64,000 nucleotides of DNA from Pseudomonas sp. GM48 (GCF_000282335.1 NZ_AKJM01000105.1:50786-114785), one strand, 5' to 3'. Numbered from the stretch's first letter, positions 7,924 through 16,733 are shown. Notes: generated by a model not told the origin, from the sequence alone. Numbers and translations are program-made.

Positions 7924-9165
7924 ATGACTGCATTCATCAGTTTGAAAGAGAGGCTGGTTAACGCCTACCCCGACCCCGAACTGCGCCGGCTCGCCCCGGG
8001 GCTCTCAATAACCGTTGAGTTCAGCGTCGGATCGCAAAGCACTGGGCTCAGTGTTGCCGAAGGTCATCTATTCAAAGGCTTTACCGGCCAGCCTGCCATC
8101 CGCATCGAGGCCGCCGAAGAGCAATGGGGGCATGTGCTGTGCGTACCGCCTGTCGCGACCTACCATAGTTTCACCGCTTTACAGATTGCCAATCCTGCTT
8201 TCGAAGTGAGCGGTGATGCACAACTGATCGCCCAGGCGCGGCCGTTTCTTGAGCGCTTGTTCGAACTGATTACCCTGACTCCTGCGGCTCCAGCATTGTC
8301 CGTGCAGCGATCGATTTCGCAAATTCAAGGGCAGTATGCTGCTGTCAGCGTACTGGGGCAGGAATATGAGATTTACTACGAAGTAGCCGGGGAGGGCGTG
8401 CCCATCTTGTTCCTCCACACTGCCGGTGCTGACGGCCGCCAGTATTTTGGACAAATGGCCGATGTCGAAATGGCTCGGCAATTTCGCATGTATGCGATCG
8501 ACCTTCCATTTCACGGTAAATCGATGCCACCCCGCGACTGGGACGGTGCCCCTTATTTGCTGACAAGCGAATGCTACCAGCAATGGTGTACGGCGTTTAT
8601 TGAGCAGGTGATAGGCGCCCCCACTATCGTCGTCGGGGGCTCGATGGGCGCCGCAATGTCCTTGGTGCTGGCGGCCGAGCACCCTGAACACCTAATCGGT
8701 GTTGTAGCGCTGGAGCCTCCTTTCCAGTCCCGTGGCCGCCGAAATCCCTATCAGAACCATGTGCAAGTACATGGGGGGCTACACAACGGCGCTTATGTTC
8801 GAGGCCTGATGAGTCCGACCAGTCCCATTGAGGATCGCCGCCGCGCCAGTTGGATTTATTCGCAGGGAGGACCTGGTGTCTATCCAGGCGATCTGGCGTT
8901 TTACAGTGATGAGTTCGATGGTGCCGAGACCGCGCCGCGGATCGATGCCGCGCGCACACCGGTCGCGCTGCTCTCAGGCAATTATGACTATTCCGCAACC
9001 CCGGCGGATGGCGCCAAACTGGCCCATCTGATTCCCGGTGCCTTGCACCTGGTCATGGAGGGGCTGGGGCACTTCCCCATGACGGAGCACCCGGATAACT
9101 TCCGACCGTACCTGATGCAGGGGCTCGAGCATGTCGTAAGCAAGACGGAGCTAAAGGGGGCCTGA
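7924..9165 (+). CDS. Alpha/beta hydrolase with unassigned N-terminal domain
   Basis: Predicted cytoplasmic hydrolase, 413 residues, about 130 longer than a minimal alpha/beta hydrolase. Residues 1-125 form an extra region I cannot assign. The hydrolase fold starts near EYEIYYEVAGEGVPILFLH. Candidate triad residues are Ser240 in the nucleophile elbow GGSMGAA, Asp355 in GNYDY and His383 in GLGHFP. It probably cleaves a C-C, ester or carbamate-type bond in an intermediate of the neighbouring flavin-monooxygenase pathway, as RutD is proposed to do in uracil breakdown; that is inference from position. A putative GntR operator lies about 200 bp upstream. Confidence 0.85.
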   Translation: MTAFISLKERLVNAYPDPELRRLAPGLSITVEFSVGSQSTGLSVAEGHLFKGFTGQPAIRIEAAEEQWGHVLCVPPVATYHSFTALQIANPAFEVSGDAQLIAQARPFLERLFELITLTPAAPALSVQRSISQIQGQYAAVSVLGQEYEIYYEVAGEGVPILFLHTAGADGRQYFGQMADVEMARQFRMYAIDLPFHGKSMPPRDWDGAPYLLTSECYQQWCTAFIEQVIGAPTIVVGGSMGAAMSLVLAAEHPEHLIGVVALEPPFQSRGRRNPYQNHVQVHGGLHNGAYVRGLMSPTSPIEDRRRASWIYSQGGPGVYPGDLAFYSDEFDGAETAPRIDAARTPVALLSGNYDYSATPADGAKLAHLIPGALHLVMEGLGHFPMTEHPDNFRPYLMQGLEHVVSKTELKGA

Positions 9166-9174
9166 ATATCGGCA

Positions 9175-9211
9175 GGAAAGCTGATCTTAAGCCATCCGGC
9201 GGGTCAGCTTT
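9175..9211 (+). terminator. Hairpin after hydrolase gene
   Basis: GAAAGCTGA paired with TCAGCTTTC around a loop of about 18 bases, shortly after the hydrolase stop codon. The T-rich tail is weak. Confidence 0.5.
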
Positions 9212-9237
9212 CTATTGGGGTGGTGGACTCGACAGAC

Positions 9238-9264
9238 GAAAAAAAGCCCGGTTACTCACCGGGC
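9238..9264 (-). terminator. Rho-independent terminator for the GST-SDR operon
   Basis: Read leftward, GCCCGGT/ACCGGGC forms a stem with a five-base loop, followed by a run of at least seven T. It lies just beyond the SDR stop at 9285. Confidence 0.85.
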
Positions 9265-9284
9265 CAAAGGTCACAGGTACAGGG

Positions 9285-10055
9285 TCAGTCGACCAGGTGG
9301 TTGCCAATTGAAGAACCGCCGTCCACGGTCAGGATGCTGCCGGTGGCAAAGCGAGAGCGGTCAGAGGCGAGGAACAGGAAGGCTTCTGCAATTTCCTCGG
9401 GTTTTCCCATTCGATTCATCACCGCCCGTGCCTCCAAAGCGGCCCGCAACACTTGCGGTGTTTCAGATTGGGCGAAGATCCGGTCGAAATAAGGGCTATC
9501 GATGGTGCCAGGCGCTACCGCGTTTACGCGTATGCCATCCGCCGCATGATCCAGTGCCATCGCTCGCGTCAGCGCCGAAACGCCGCCTTTGGAGGCAACA
9601 TAGGCCGTGCGGTTAGCAATGGCACTGGTGGCCGTATACGACGTGGTATTGATGATCGAGCCAGATTTCTGCCGGGCCATGACCGGTATGACATGCTTGG
9701 CGCACAGGAACATGCCCTTGAGATTGACTGACATCAGTCGGTCCCAATCCTGCTCTTCAATGGTGACAACGTTCCCGGTCAGACCGAAGCCGGCGTTGTT
9801 GACCAGCACATCGATACGGCCGAAGCGGGCAACCGTCGTTTCGACTAACGCTTGCACCTCTGCATTGATCGCCACGTTGCAGCCAATAGCGGTGGCACCA
9901 ATCTCATCCGCGGTCGCCTGTGCGGCCTCGACGTTCACATCGGCCACGATGACCGAGGCGCCATTCTTCGCAAATATCGTCGCGATGGCTTTGCCAATGC
10001 CGCTGGCTGCGCCAGTTACGATGCATACCTTGTTTTCTAATTCCATTGTCGTCAT
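9285..10055 (-). CDS. SDR family oxidoreductase (FabG-like)
   Basis: Classical short-chain dehydrogenase of 256 residues. It has the cofactor motif TGAASGIG near residues 15-22, NNAG near residue 88, an active-site serine in INTTSYT and an intact YVASK tetrad pair. The C-terminal end LTVDGGSSIGNHLVD is typical. It lies 7 bp after the GST gene, so the two form a leftward operon. The operon is driven from the divergent promoter with the CAGACAATCTG repeats, and the SDR probably oxidises or reduces an intermediate of that pathway. Confidence 0.92.
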   Translation of the reverse strand: MTTMELENKVCIVTGAASGIGKAIATIFAKNGASVIVADVNVEAAQATADEIGATAIGCNVAINAEVQALVETTVARFGRIDVLVNNAGFGLTGNVVTIEEQDWDRLMSVNLKGMFLCAKHVIPVMARQKSGSIINTTSYTATSAIANRTAYVASKGGVSALTRAMALDHAADGIRVNAVAPGTIDSPYFDRIFAQSETPQVLRAALEARAVMNRMGKPEEIAEAFLFLASDRSRFATGSILTVDGGSSIGNHLVD

Positions 10056-10062
10056 CCCCTGA

Positions 10063-10689
10063 TCAAGTCACCGGTCCGGCCCATTTCTGGCGGAACGAAT
10101 CATGCGTCAGCATTCGCTCATACCATGCCTTTACGTTGGGTAGGTCTGCCCGCGCAAAGTCCATGTTTAGCCAGCGGTGCCCATGCACGGCCCAAGCAAT
10201 ATCAGCGATGGTCATCTCACTGCCACAGATGTAATCGTGCTCGCCGAGTCGGGTTTCTATCCAGTTCCACACTCTACCGGCTTCCCGAATTGCTGTTTCC
10301 AACGCTTGCGTGTCGCGCTTCTCCAGTGGTGTGCGAATCAACTGAAAAAACACCACCGTTTGCGGTCGGGTCAATTGAGTTTGCTGGCAGTCCAGCCATT
10401 GGTCGACCACACCGCGTCTTTTCGGGTCAGCGGGGTAGAGCGGGCTGTCGGGAGCATAGGCGTTGCACAAATAGCGCAGCACAGCATTGCTTTCCCAGAG
10501 AGTGAAATCGCCATCGACCAATGTAGGAACGAGGCTGGTCGGGTTTTTGCTCCGATAGTCGTCTTCTTCAAGCCCGCCGAAGACGTTCCCGATATCGATC
10601 CGCTCGTAGTCGAGGCCCAGCTCGTCCATAAGCCAGACGACTTTCATGACATTGCTGGATTTCATGTGGCCAAACAGCGTGCGTGGCAT
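10063..10689 (-). CDS. Glutathione S-transferase family protein
   Basis: Cytosolic GST of 208 residues. The N-terminal thioredoxin-like domain shows SSNVMKVVW at the catalytic position, VPTLVDG with the cis-proline and ESNAV for glutathione binding. An all-helical C-terminal domain follows with TIADIAW (N-capping motif). The start at 10689 (MPRTLFGH) follows an AAAGGACA ribosome site; an upstream in-frame ATG would add 21 unlikely residues across the operator region. It could conjugate or isomerise an intermediate of the monooxygenase pathway. The next gene is the SDR, 7 bp away. Confidence 0.92.
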   Translation of the reverse strand: MPRTLFGHMKSSNVMKVVWLMDELGLDYERIDIGNVFGGLEEDDYRSKNPTSLVPTLVDGDFTLWESNAVLRYLCNAYAPDSPLYPADPKRRGVVDQWLDCQQTQLTRPQTVVFFQLIRTPLEKRDTQALETAIREAGRVWNWIETRLGEHDYICGSEMTIADIAWAVHGHRWLNMDFARADLPNVKAWYERMLTHDSFRQKWAGPVT

Positions 10690-10733
10690 GTCTGTGTCCT
10701 TTGTTGAATGAAATTCGAGATTCTTTATAAGTA

Positions 10734-10786
10734 TCGTCAGACAATCTGTCAATCAGCCAAAATAGTTTTGACAGATTGTCTGACGA
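10734..10786. promoter_or_regulatory. Divergent promoter with paired GntR operators
   Basis: Two copies of CAGACAATCTGTCAA face each other, at 10738-10752 and, inverted, at 10768-10782. Each overlaps a match to the FadR-subfamily consensus TNGTNNNACNA (TCGTCAGACAA at 10734-10744, TTGTCTGACGA at 10776-10786). They lie between the leftward GST-SDR operon and the rightward flavin-reductase operon, so one regulator could shut both directions. Confidence 0.75.
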
Positions 10787-10837
10787 TCTGTACGTTTGGT
10801 TTCACATGACCCATGCGACTCCTTGGACGAGGCAGAC

Positions 10838-11341
10838 ATGAAAAAACAAGAACAAGAAATAGAGCTGGTTAACGACTTCAAGCAAGCGATGCGTCGATTG
10901 ACCTCGACGATTTCGCTGATTACCACCCGCCACCTCGGGCAGCCTTTCGGAATGGCTGCCACAGCTGTGCAATCAGTGACTACTGATCCTGCAACCATTC
11001 TGGTCTGTGTTAACCGCTCGGCGTCCATCAGTGCTGCGTTGGAGGAGAGCGGGCGGTTCGCGGTCAATATGCTCCATCACTCCCATGTCGATCTCGTTCC
11101 GATTTTCAGCGGCCAGTTGAAGGGCGAGGAGCGTTTCGAGCACGGCCAATGGATCGAAGAACACGGCGTACCTGTGCTGGTGGACGCCCAAGCCTCACTG
11201 GTGTGCGAGGTCAGTTCGGTCACAACCATTGGCTCGCACGACGTGATCTTTGGCCGAGTGCTATGGGTCGATACGCGCCTGGATATCTCCCCACTGCTTT
11301 ACGAAGATGGTCGCTTCGCAAGATCCGCGGCTATCAAATGA
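10838..11341 (+). CDS. Flavin reductase of two-component monooxygenase (RutF/HpaC-like)
   Basis: NAD(P)H:flavin oxidoreductase of 167 residues that would supply reduced FMN to the LLM monooxygenase encoded three genes downstream. Family features are FGMAATAVQSVTTDPATILVC, NRSASI, FAVNML and the C-terminal SHDVIFGRVLWVD. The start at 10838 (MKKQEQ) avoids a 14-residue upstream extension that would run towards the operator. It is the first gene of the rightward operon: flavin reductase, RibB, CMD-like, LLM monooxygenase. RutF is the closest functional analogue I recognise. Confidence 0.9.
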   Translation: MKKQEQEIELVNDFKQAMRRLTSTISLITTRHLGQPFGMAATAVQSVTTDPATILVCVNRSASISAALEESGRFAVNMLHHSHVDLVPIFSGQLKGEERFEHGQWIEEHGVPVLVDAQASLVCEVSSVTTIGSHDVIFGRVLWVDTRLDISPLLYEDGRFARSAAIK

Positions 11342-11408
11342 TGCTGTTGTCTAGCGCTTTTGTGTCATCTCTTGAGCGGCATGCCGTTAGCGTTCAGTAG
11401 AGGTTGTT

Positions 11409-12056
11409 ATGGTTTTTGCAACGATTGAAAACGCATTGAAAGTGATTGCCTCTGGCGGGATGGTCATCGTGGTGGATGACGAGGGGCGTGAGAATGAAGG
11501 TGATGTCGTCATGGCAGCAGAGTTCGCGACGACAGAAGCGCTGACATTCATGGTGAGTCGGTGCCGAGGCATTGTATGTGCGCCTATGCCAGAACCTGTC
11601 GCACGCCGCCTCGAATTACCTTTGATGGTGGAACGAAATACCGACTCAATGAAAACGGCATTTACCGTGTCGGTTGATCTCATCGCGGGGATTACCACCG
11701 GCGTTTCGGCTGCCGAACGTGCGTTGACACTCCGAGCACTCGCCGCACCTGAAACCAAGGCTGAGTCGCTTGCCCGGCCTGGGCATATTTTCCCGCTCAT
11801 TGCTCGCCAAGGTGGCGTTGAGGAAAGGGCCGGTCACACCGAGGCTGCTGTAGATCTGGCTGAACTGGCAGGTCTATCGCCGGTGGGCATCATCTGCGAG
11901 ATCCTAAAGGACGACGGCAGCATGGCGCGTCGTGCGGACCTGGAGATCTTCGCGCGTGATAACGGACTCATCATTATTTCGATTGCTGACCTGATTGCAT
12001 GGAAAGCAAGGAAATTTCTTCAGTTTCAATATGTAAGACCTAGTCTGGTTGCATAA
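11409..12056 (+). CDS. ribB: 3,4-dihydroxy-2-butanone 4-phosphate synthase, cluster-borne copy
   Basis: Converts ribulose 5-phosphate to 3,4-dihydroxy-2-butanone 4-phosphate plus formate in riboflavin synthesis. At 215 residues it is a stand-alone RibB with no fused GTP cyclohydrolase II. The acidic loop DDEGRENEGD is at residues 23-32. RNTDSMKTAFTVSVD, ITTGVSAAERA, RPGHIFP and GHTEAAVDL contain the expected phosphate- and metal-binding residues, so it looks active. Placed between a flavin reductase and a flavin monooxygenase, it probably raises the FMN supply when the pathway is induced. A housekeeping copy would be expected elsewhere. Confidence 0.93.
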   Translation: MVFATIENALKVIASGGMVIVVDDEGRENEGDVVMAAEFATTEALTFMVSRCRGIVCAPMPEPVARRLELPLMVERNTDSMKTAFTVSVDLIAGITTGVSAAERALTLRALAAPETKAESLARPGHIFPLIARQGGVEERAGHTEAAVDLAELAGLSPVGIICEILKDDGSMARRADLEIFARDNGLIIISIADLIAWKARKFLQFQYVRPSLVA

Positions 12057-12153
12057 ACCTACATGATTTTTTAAACCGTAAAACCTCTAGCACGATGGCT
12101 ACTTACGTGGCCGTATGGTTACGAAGGTTATAACTCACCTCGAGGAAGATAGA

Positions 12154-12570
12154 ATGAACAGTCAAGCCAAGATCACTTCACCTGACGGAAGCCAACTTTC
12201 TGAGCGATTTCACGAAGGCCTTAAAACCCGTCGTGAAGTTTTGGGTGGAGCCTATGTCGATAGCTCTATTGCAAAGGCGACTGATTTTAATTGGCCGGTT
12301 CAGGAGCTGGTAACCGAATATTGCTGGGATGCTATCTGGAATCGTCCGGGCCTGGATCGCCGCACGCGTTCATTCTTGAATCTGGGGATGATTTCCGCAC
12401 TGAATCGTCCGCATGAATTGAAGTTGCATGTGCGCGGCGCTATTAATAACGGTTTGAGTAAAGAAGAAATTCGCGAGGTGCTCCTTCAAGTGGCTATTTA
12501 CTGTGGCGTGCCAGCGTCCATTGATGGCTTCCGATTGGCACAGGAAGTGTTCGACGATATGGGCGTTTAA
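12154..12570 (+). CDS. Carboxymuconolactone decarboxylase-like (AhpD fold) protein
   Basis: Small helical protein of 138 residues. It contains DRRTRSFLNLGMISALNRPHELKLHVRGAINN (described here by its key parts: the RxRS motif, the glutamate and the histidine before the conserved helix) and CGVPASIDGF near the C terminus, as in gamma-carboxymuconolactone decarboxylases. The CxxC pair of AhpD peroxidase partners is absent, which favours a decarboxylase or isomerase role. The start at 12154 follows GAGGAAGATAGA; an upstream ATG at 12115 is less likely. It sits between RibB and the monooxygenase gene. Confidence 0.82.
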   Translation: MNSQAKITSPDGSQLSERFHEGLKTRREVLGGAYVDSSIAKATDFNWPVQELVTEYCWDAIWNRPGLDRRTRSFLNLGMISALNRPHELKLHVRGAINNGLSKEEIREVLLQVAIYCGVPASIDGFRLAQEVFDDMGV

Positions 12571-12616
12571 TCCAACGGCACTTCAACGTTTAAAAAAATA
12601 AAAAGAGGAATGCAAA

Positions 12617-13738
12617 ATGGACATGCAGGAACGTTTTCACGAAACGGGTAACCCGATGTTCAACGATAACGCGCTTAAATTGGGCGTTTTCGGAACCAAC
12701 TGTTCAAATGCCTGTGCTATTACGACTGCCGAGTCAACGTTTGAGCCCACATTTGAGCACAACGTCAAAATCGCCAAGCAGCTTGAGGCGGCAGGCTGGG
12801 AGTGTATGGTGCCCATCGCTCGCTGGCGTGGATTTGGTGGGGAGACAAACTTCAACGGCAGTAACATGGAAACATTCACATGGGCAGCCGCCATGGCCGC
12901 AGTGACCACCAAACTACAATTTTTCTCCACCACTCACGTACCGACCATTCACCCGATCGTTGCCGCAAAAATGGCGACCACGATTGACCATATTTCCAAG
13001 GGGCGTTTCGGCCTCAACCTGGTCACTGGGTGGTTTACGCCGGAAATGGAAATGTTTGGTCGTGAAATGATGGAGCACGATCAGCGTTATGAATACGCTG
13101 ACGAGTGGATGGATATCGTGGCGGCTCTCTGGGAGCGCAATGGTGTCGACTACAACGGCGACTTCCATAAGACCAAAGACGCCGTGATGGAACCGAAGCC
13201 TTATAACAAGGCCGGTCGCCCGGTAATGATTTGCGCGGGATCGTCTGGCAAGGGATTGGATTTCACAGCGAAACACTGTGACTTTAACTTTGGTTTCATG
13301 CAAGACATGGAAAAGGGCGCCGCCTGGGTCAAACATGTTAAAGAACTGGCTCGCTCAAAGTTTGGTCGCGAGTTGGGAACGTTTACCTCGTGCCCGGTCA
13401 TCGTTCGCGAAACAGAAAAGGAAGCACGTGAATATTATGATTATTACGTGAAAGAAAAGGGAGACACGGTGGCGTGCGATAACCTCGCTGAGGTCTTGCA
13501 AGTACAGTCGCAAAATCACTCCCCGGAAATGTATCAGAAGTTCAAGGAGCGTTTTATCGCGGGTTGGGGGGGCTTCCCAATCGTAGGTTCTCCTGAGCAA
13601 GTCGCTCAAGGATTGATCGATCTGAAGAAGACGGGTGTCGACGGCACGCTGTTGACGATGGTCGATTATAATGAAGAGCTTCCTTTCTTTAATGAGCGGG
13701 TCATGCCGTTGCTTAAGCAGGCGGGTCTGCGACAGTAA
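12617..13738 (+). CDS. LLM-class flavin monooxygenase, RutA-like
   Basis: FMNH2-dependent monooxygenase of 373 residues with a bacterial-luciferase TIM barrel. Several stretches match what I know of the pyrimidine oxygenase RutA: ARWRGFGGETNF, the METFTWAAAMAAVT helix, ATTIDHISKGRFG, NLVTGW and MICAGSSGKGLDF. RutA opens the uracil ring, and related enzymes (DszA, HcbA1) break C-S or C-halogen bonds through unusual flavin oxygen adducts. The substrate here is unknown. The neighbouring flavin reductase, RibB and CMD-like genes form one operon with it, closed by a terminator. Likely the committed oxygenation step of the cluster. Confidence 0.9.
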   Translation: MDMQERFHETGNPMFNDNALKLGVFGTNCSNACAITTAESTFEPTFEHNVKIAKQLEAAGWECMVPIARWRGFGGETNFNGSNMETFTWAAAMAAVTTKLQFFSTTHVPTIHPIVAAKMATTIDHISKGRFGLNLVTGWFTPEMEMFGREMMEHDQRYEYADEWMDIVAALWERNGVDYNGDFHKTKDAVMEPKPYNKAGRPVMICAGSSGKGLDFTAKHCDFNFGFMQDMEKGAAWVKHVKELARSKFGRELGTFTSCPVIVRETEKEAREYYDYYVKEKGDTVACDNLAEVLQVQSQNHSPEMYQKFKERFIAGWGGFPIVGSPEQVAQGLIDLKKTGVDGTLLTMVDYNEELPFFNERVMPLLKQAGLRQ

Positions 13739-13748
13739 AGTTAGCGAA

Positions 13749-13777
13749 GGGTGTTTGCAGATTGCAAACACCCTTTA
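13749..13777 (+). terminator. Rho-independent terminator after monooxygenase gene
   Basis: GGGTGTTTGCA/TGCAAACACCC with a three-base loop and a TTT tail, directly after the monooxygenase stop. It separates the oxygenase operon from the ABC transporter genes. Confidence 0.8.
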
Positions 13778-13944
13778 TGAGTAATATGTCAAAAATTTCA
13801 GCGTGTAGACGTGGTAATCGTAGCCCCCATTTGCCGGTGCGTATTCGGGTCCTTTTTAAAAAAGGAGACGATGCAGTAGTTTACTGATTTTTTATTAAAA
13901 TCAGGCGTCAATAATAAATACAATAATATTAGGCGGACAATGAA

Positions 13945-15105
13945 ATGAAGCGATTTGCTTATGTGGCAATTCCCGCAGTTTTTTTGCTGGCGAGTGCTGT
14001 TAGTGCTAAGGGGGTCGATGAACTACCCGCAGACCAACAGGCGCTTTATCAACGAGTTGATCCTCAACTTCCTTTGGGGCCAAGTGAATTTCGCGATTTT
14101 GTTGCGAAAAAACAGCCACCTTGGAAGATCGGCTATGCTTCGACCTATGCGGGTAACACTTGGCGAGCCTCCATACAGGATGAGATGACCAATGTTCTTC
14201 TGCCTGCCTATCAAAAAGCAGGGCTTATATCGGAGTTGGTTGTCACTCAGTCCGACTTGAAAGACGCAGTCCAAATCCAACAAATGCGCCAAATGGTTGA
14301 TAGCGGTGTTGATGCAATCATCATCTGCTGCTCAAATGTTACGGCTATCAATCAGACGATCGAATACGCCCATTCGAAAGGCGTCCCGGTGTTTTCTTTT
14401 TCGGGTTACGTCACATCGCCTTATGCCATCAACGTTACCGAAAATAACACCCAAGGCGGTTACGCTGCGGGTAAATGGTTGGCCGAGAAAATCGGCGGTA
14501 AAGGTAATGTACTTTTGGTGTCGGGCATCCCGGGCTTTGCATCCTCAGACAGCTTTGATGCAGGCGCGAAGGGCGTATTGGCTGAATTCCCCGATATCAA
14601 ACTTGTAGGCAGTGTCGCGGGTAATTGGACCGATCAAGTGGCTCAGGTCGAAGTGCAAAAATTCCTGGCCACAAACCCCGGCAAGGTTGATGGCATTATC
14701 GTGCAGTCGGCCTCGGAAAATGGTGTGTTGAATGCCGTGCGGCAGTCGGGTCGCGATCTGATGCCGGTCGTGCTTGGTGGCGAGGCATCAGCGGCCTGCT
14801 TTTGGCGCAACAATTCGGGATTCATTGATCAAAGCTTTCATTTCTGGCCCCCTCGCGCCGAAGCTCGCATGGTCTGGGACGTAATGATGCGCACCTTACA
14901 GGGGCAGGGTCCCAAGGTTCAATCTATTCCGCGCCCGGTTATCACTTACAGCATTGATGAAGTGAACGCCGCCCTTGGGGAGAACTGTGATCCCAACTCG
15001 ACGGCTTGGTTAGAGCCGGCAAATGATGGTTGGTGGCCAAAGGAAGTGGCAGCAGGTTACTTCCTGCGCCCTGAAGATCCGCTCACTTGGCGTCCCAAGC
15101 CTTAA
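13945..15105 (+). CDS. Periplasmic substrate-binding protein, ribose/simple-sugar type
   Basis: Binding component of an ABC importer, 386 residues, longer than typical ribose-binding proteins (about 300). The signal peptide is MKRFAYVAIPAVFLLASAVSA. The type I periplasmic fold follows (WKIGYASTYAGNTWRAS, MRQMVDSGVDAIIICC, GNVLLVSG, VDGIIVQSASENGVLNA). The family binds sugars but also nucleosides, autoinducer-2 and other polar ligands, so the cargo is not certain. ATPase and two permease genes follow. Next to the monooxygenase operon, it probably imports that operon's substrate or a glycosylated form. Confidence 0.88.
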   Translation: MKRFAYVAIPAVFLLASAVSAKGVDELPADQQALYQRVDPQLPLGPSEFRDFVAKKQPPWKIGYASTYAGNTWRASIQDEMTNVLLPAYQKAGLISELVVTQSDLKDAVQIQQMRQMVDSGVDAIIICCSNVTAINQTIEYAHSKGVPVFSFSGYVTSPYAINVTENNTQGGYAAGKWLAEKIGGKGNVLLVSGIPGFASSDSFDAGAKGVLAEFPDIKLVGSVAGNWTDQVAQVEVQKFLATNPGKVDGIIVQSASENGVLNAVRQSGRDLMPVVLGGEASAACFWRNNSGFIDQSFHFWPPRAEARMVWDVMMRTLQGQGPKVQSIPRPVITYSIDEVNAALGENCDPNSTAWLEPANDGWWPKEVAAGYFLRPEDPLTWRPKP

Positions 15106-15161
15106 TTCAAAAGCCAATTCGCTTAACGCTCAACTAGCCAGCCTGGAAGAAGGGACCTGCT

Positions 15162-16733
15162 ATGAGTTCTGAACAGATTGTCGGTATTACCACTGTGCGT
15201 CTAAAGGGTGTTGCCAAGTCCTTCGGAGAAACACGAGCACTCAAAGGAGTGGATCTGGAGGCTCGTGCCGGTGAGGTACATGCCATAGTGGGTGAGAATG
15301 GATCAGGAAAAAGCACGCTGGCAAAAATCATGTCCGGCGTACTTTTGCCGGACCTGGGAGAGGTCACCATTCTGGGTCGAAGCCCTCGTTCACCGATTGA
15401 GGCACGTGACGCGGGCCTGGCGACGATTTTTCAGGAGGTTCTTGTCGCTCAGGAGGCAAGTGTTCTTGACAACCTTTATGTCGGTCACGACAAGCTTTTT
15501 CGAACAGTCTCTACTCGAGCAGAACGTGAAAGCGCAGCAGCTGAATTGATGGCGCGTTTAGTCGGTCAACCAGTGGACATAAATGCACTGGTTGGCACGT
15601 TGCCTCTAAGTGTGAAGCAGTGGATTGTTATTGCCCGAGCCATTTTGCGTTGTCCCAAGGTTCTGATTCTTGATGAATCGTCCGCAGCGCTGGATCTTGA
15701 TGCGACTTCGCGGTTGCACACGGAAATAGATCGTTTGCGGTCTGACGGCGCCACAATTTTGATCGTGACGCATCGAATCGCTGAACTTGTACGCATTGCT
15801 GATCGTGCAACTATTTTGCGTGACGGCGAAAGCATCGGCGTTCTTGAGAAGTCGCAGATCACTGAAGAGAATCTGCTGGCGATGATGACGCCGCACGAGC
15901 GCAAAGTGATTTCGGCATGCCACGTGGCTGGTACCGCGCGGAGGATCGAGGGGCCGCGAATCATGTCGGTCAATGATCTGAAGTTATCGGCGGGTGCCGA
16001 GGCTTTCAACTTTTCACTCCTGCAAGGACAGATTATCGGTGTGACCGGTTTGGACGGGCAGGGGCAAGATGCGTTCTTGCGTGCAGTCGCAGGAATCGAG
16101 GTGGCCAACAGCGGTGTACTTGAGGTTGACACTGAGGACGGTACCTCCCGGCTGTCTAGCCTCGCGGACGCCGAGCGGTTGGGTGTCGCCTATGTATCAG
16201 GCGATCGAAAACGCGAAGGGATTTTTCCCGATCAAAGCATTTTCGAGAACCTGGCTATCGGAATATACCGCAGTTGCCTTGGCCCGCTTGGAGTCATTCG
16301 ACGGTCTGGTATCAACGAGATCTACCAGGCGGAGGTGAGCCGTCTGCACATCAAGATCGGCCTTGCGTCGAATAAAATCACGTCGCTGTCAGGAGGCAAT
16401 CAACAGAAAGTGTTGATTGGTCGTGCGTTTGCGCGCAACCCGAGGGTGATCGTTTTGAACGATCCCGCCCGCGGCGTCGATTTAGGTACGAAACGTGACC
16501 TCTACGCAGAGTTACGACGCTTCGCCGATGCGGGAGGCGCGGTCATTTACATGTCTTCTGAAATGGAGGAGTTCCTGGGGTTCGTAGACCGGGTTGACGT
16601 GTTTGTAAAAAACACGGTCTTCCGATCCCTAAGTTACAACTCTATAAATGAGGATGAAATGTTGGCCGCGATGTTTGGGCAGGAATCCTGCGAGAATCAG
16701 CCATCTGGTCGTCGGGAGGGCGTAGGCGCATGA
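15162..16733 (+). CDS. Sugar-type ABC transporter ATPase (RbsA/MglA-like)
   Basis: Twin nucleotide-binding protein of 523 residues on the cytoplasmic face of the importer. The first domain has Walker A GENGSGKST at residues 44-52, a loosely conserved signature (PLSVKQW) and Walker B with VLILDESSAALD. The second domain has a degenerate Walker A (GLDGQGQDA), as is usual in RbsA proteins, but a clear LSGGNQQ signature and VIVLNDPARGVD. The stop codon overlaps the start of the next permease gene by four bases (ATGA), indicating translational coupling. Confidence 0.93.
   Translation: MSSEQIVGITTVRLKGVAKSFGETRALKGVDLEARAGEVHAIVGENGSGKSTLAKIMSGVLLPDLGEVTILGRSPRSPIEARDAGLATIFQEVLVAQEASVLDNLYVGHDKLFRTVSTRAERESAAAELMARLVGQPVDINALVGTLPLSVKQWIVIARAILRCPKVLILDESSAALDLDATSRLHTEIDRLRSDGATILIVTHRIAELVRIADRATILRDGESIGVLEKSQITEENLLAMMTPHERKVISACHVAGTARRIEGPRIMSVNDLKLSAGAEAFNFSLLQGQIIGVTGLDGQGQDAFLRAVAGIEVANSGVLEVDTEDGTSRLSSLADAERLGVAYVSGDRKREGIFPDQSIFENLAIGIYRSCLGPLGVIRRSGINEIYQAEVSRLHIKIGLASNKITSLSGGNQQKVLIGRAFARNPRVIVLNDPARGVDLGTKRDLYAELRRFADAGGAVIYMSSEMEEFLGFVDRVDVFVKNTVFRSLSYNSINEDEMLAAMFGQESCENQPSGRREGVGA

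Noticed and set aside
13749..13777. Considered as a riboswitch or FMN element because of the flavin genes
   Set aside because: It is a simple GC-stem terminator; no conserved RFN multi-branch pattern was visible upstream of RibB either.
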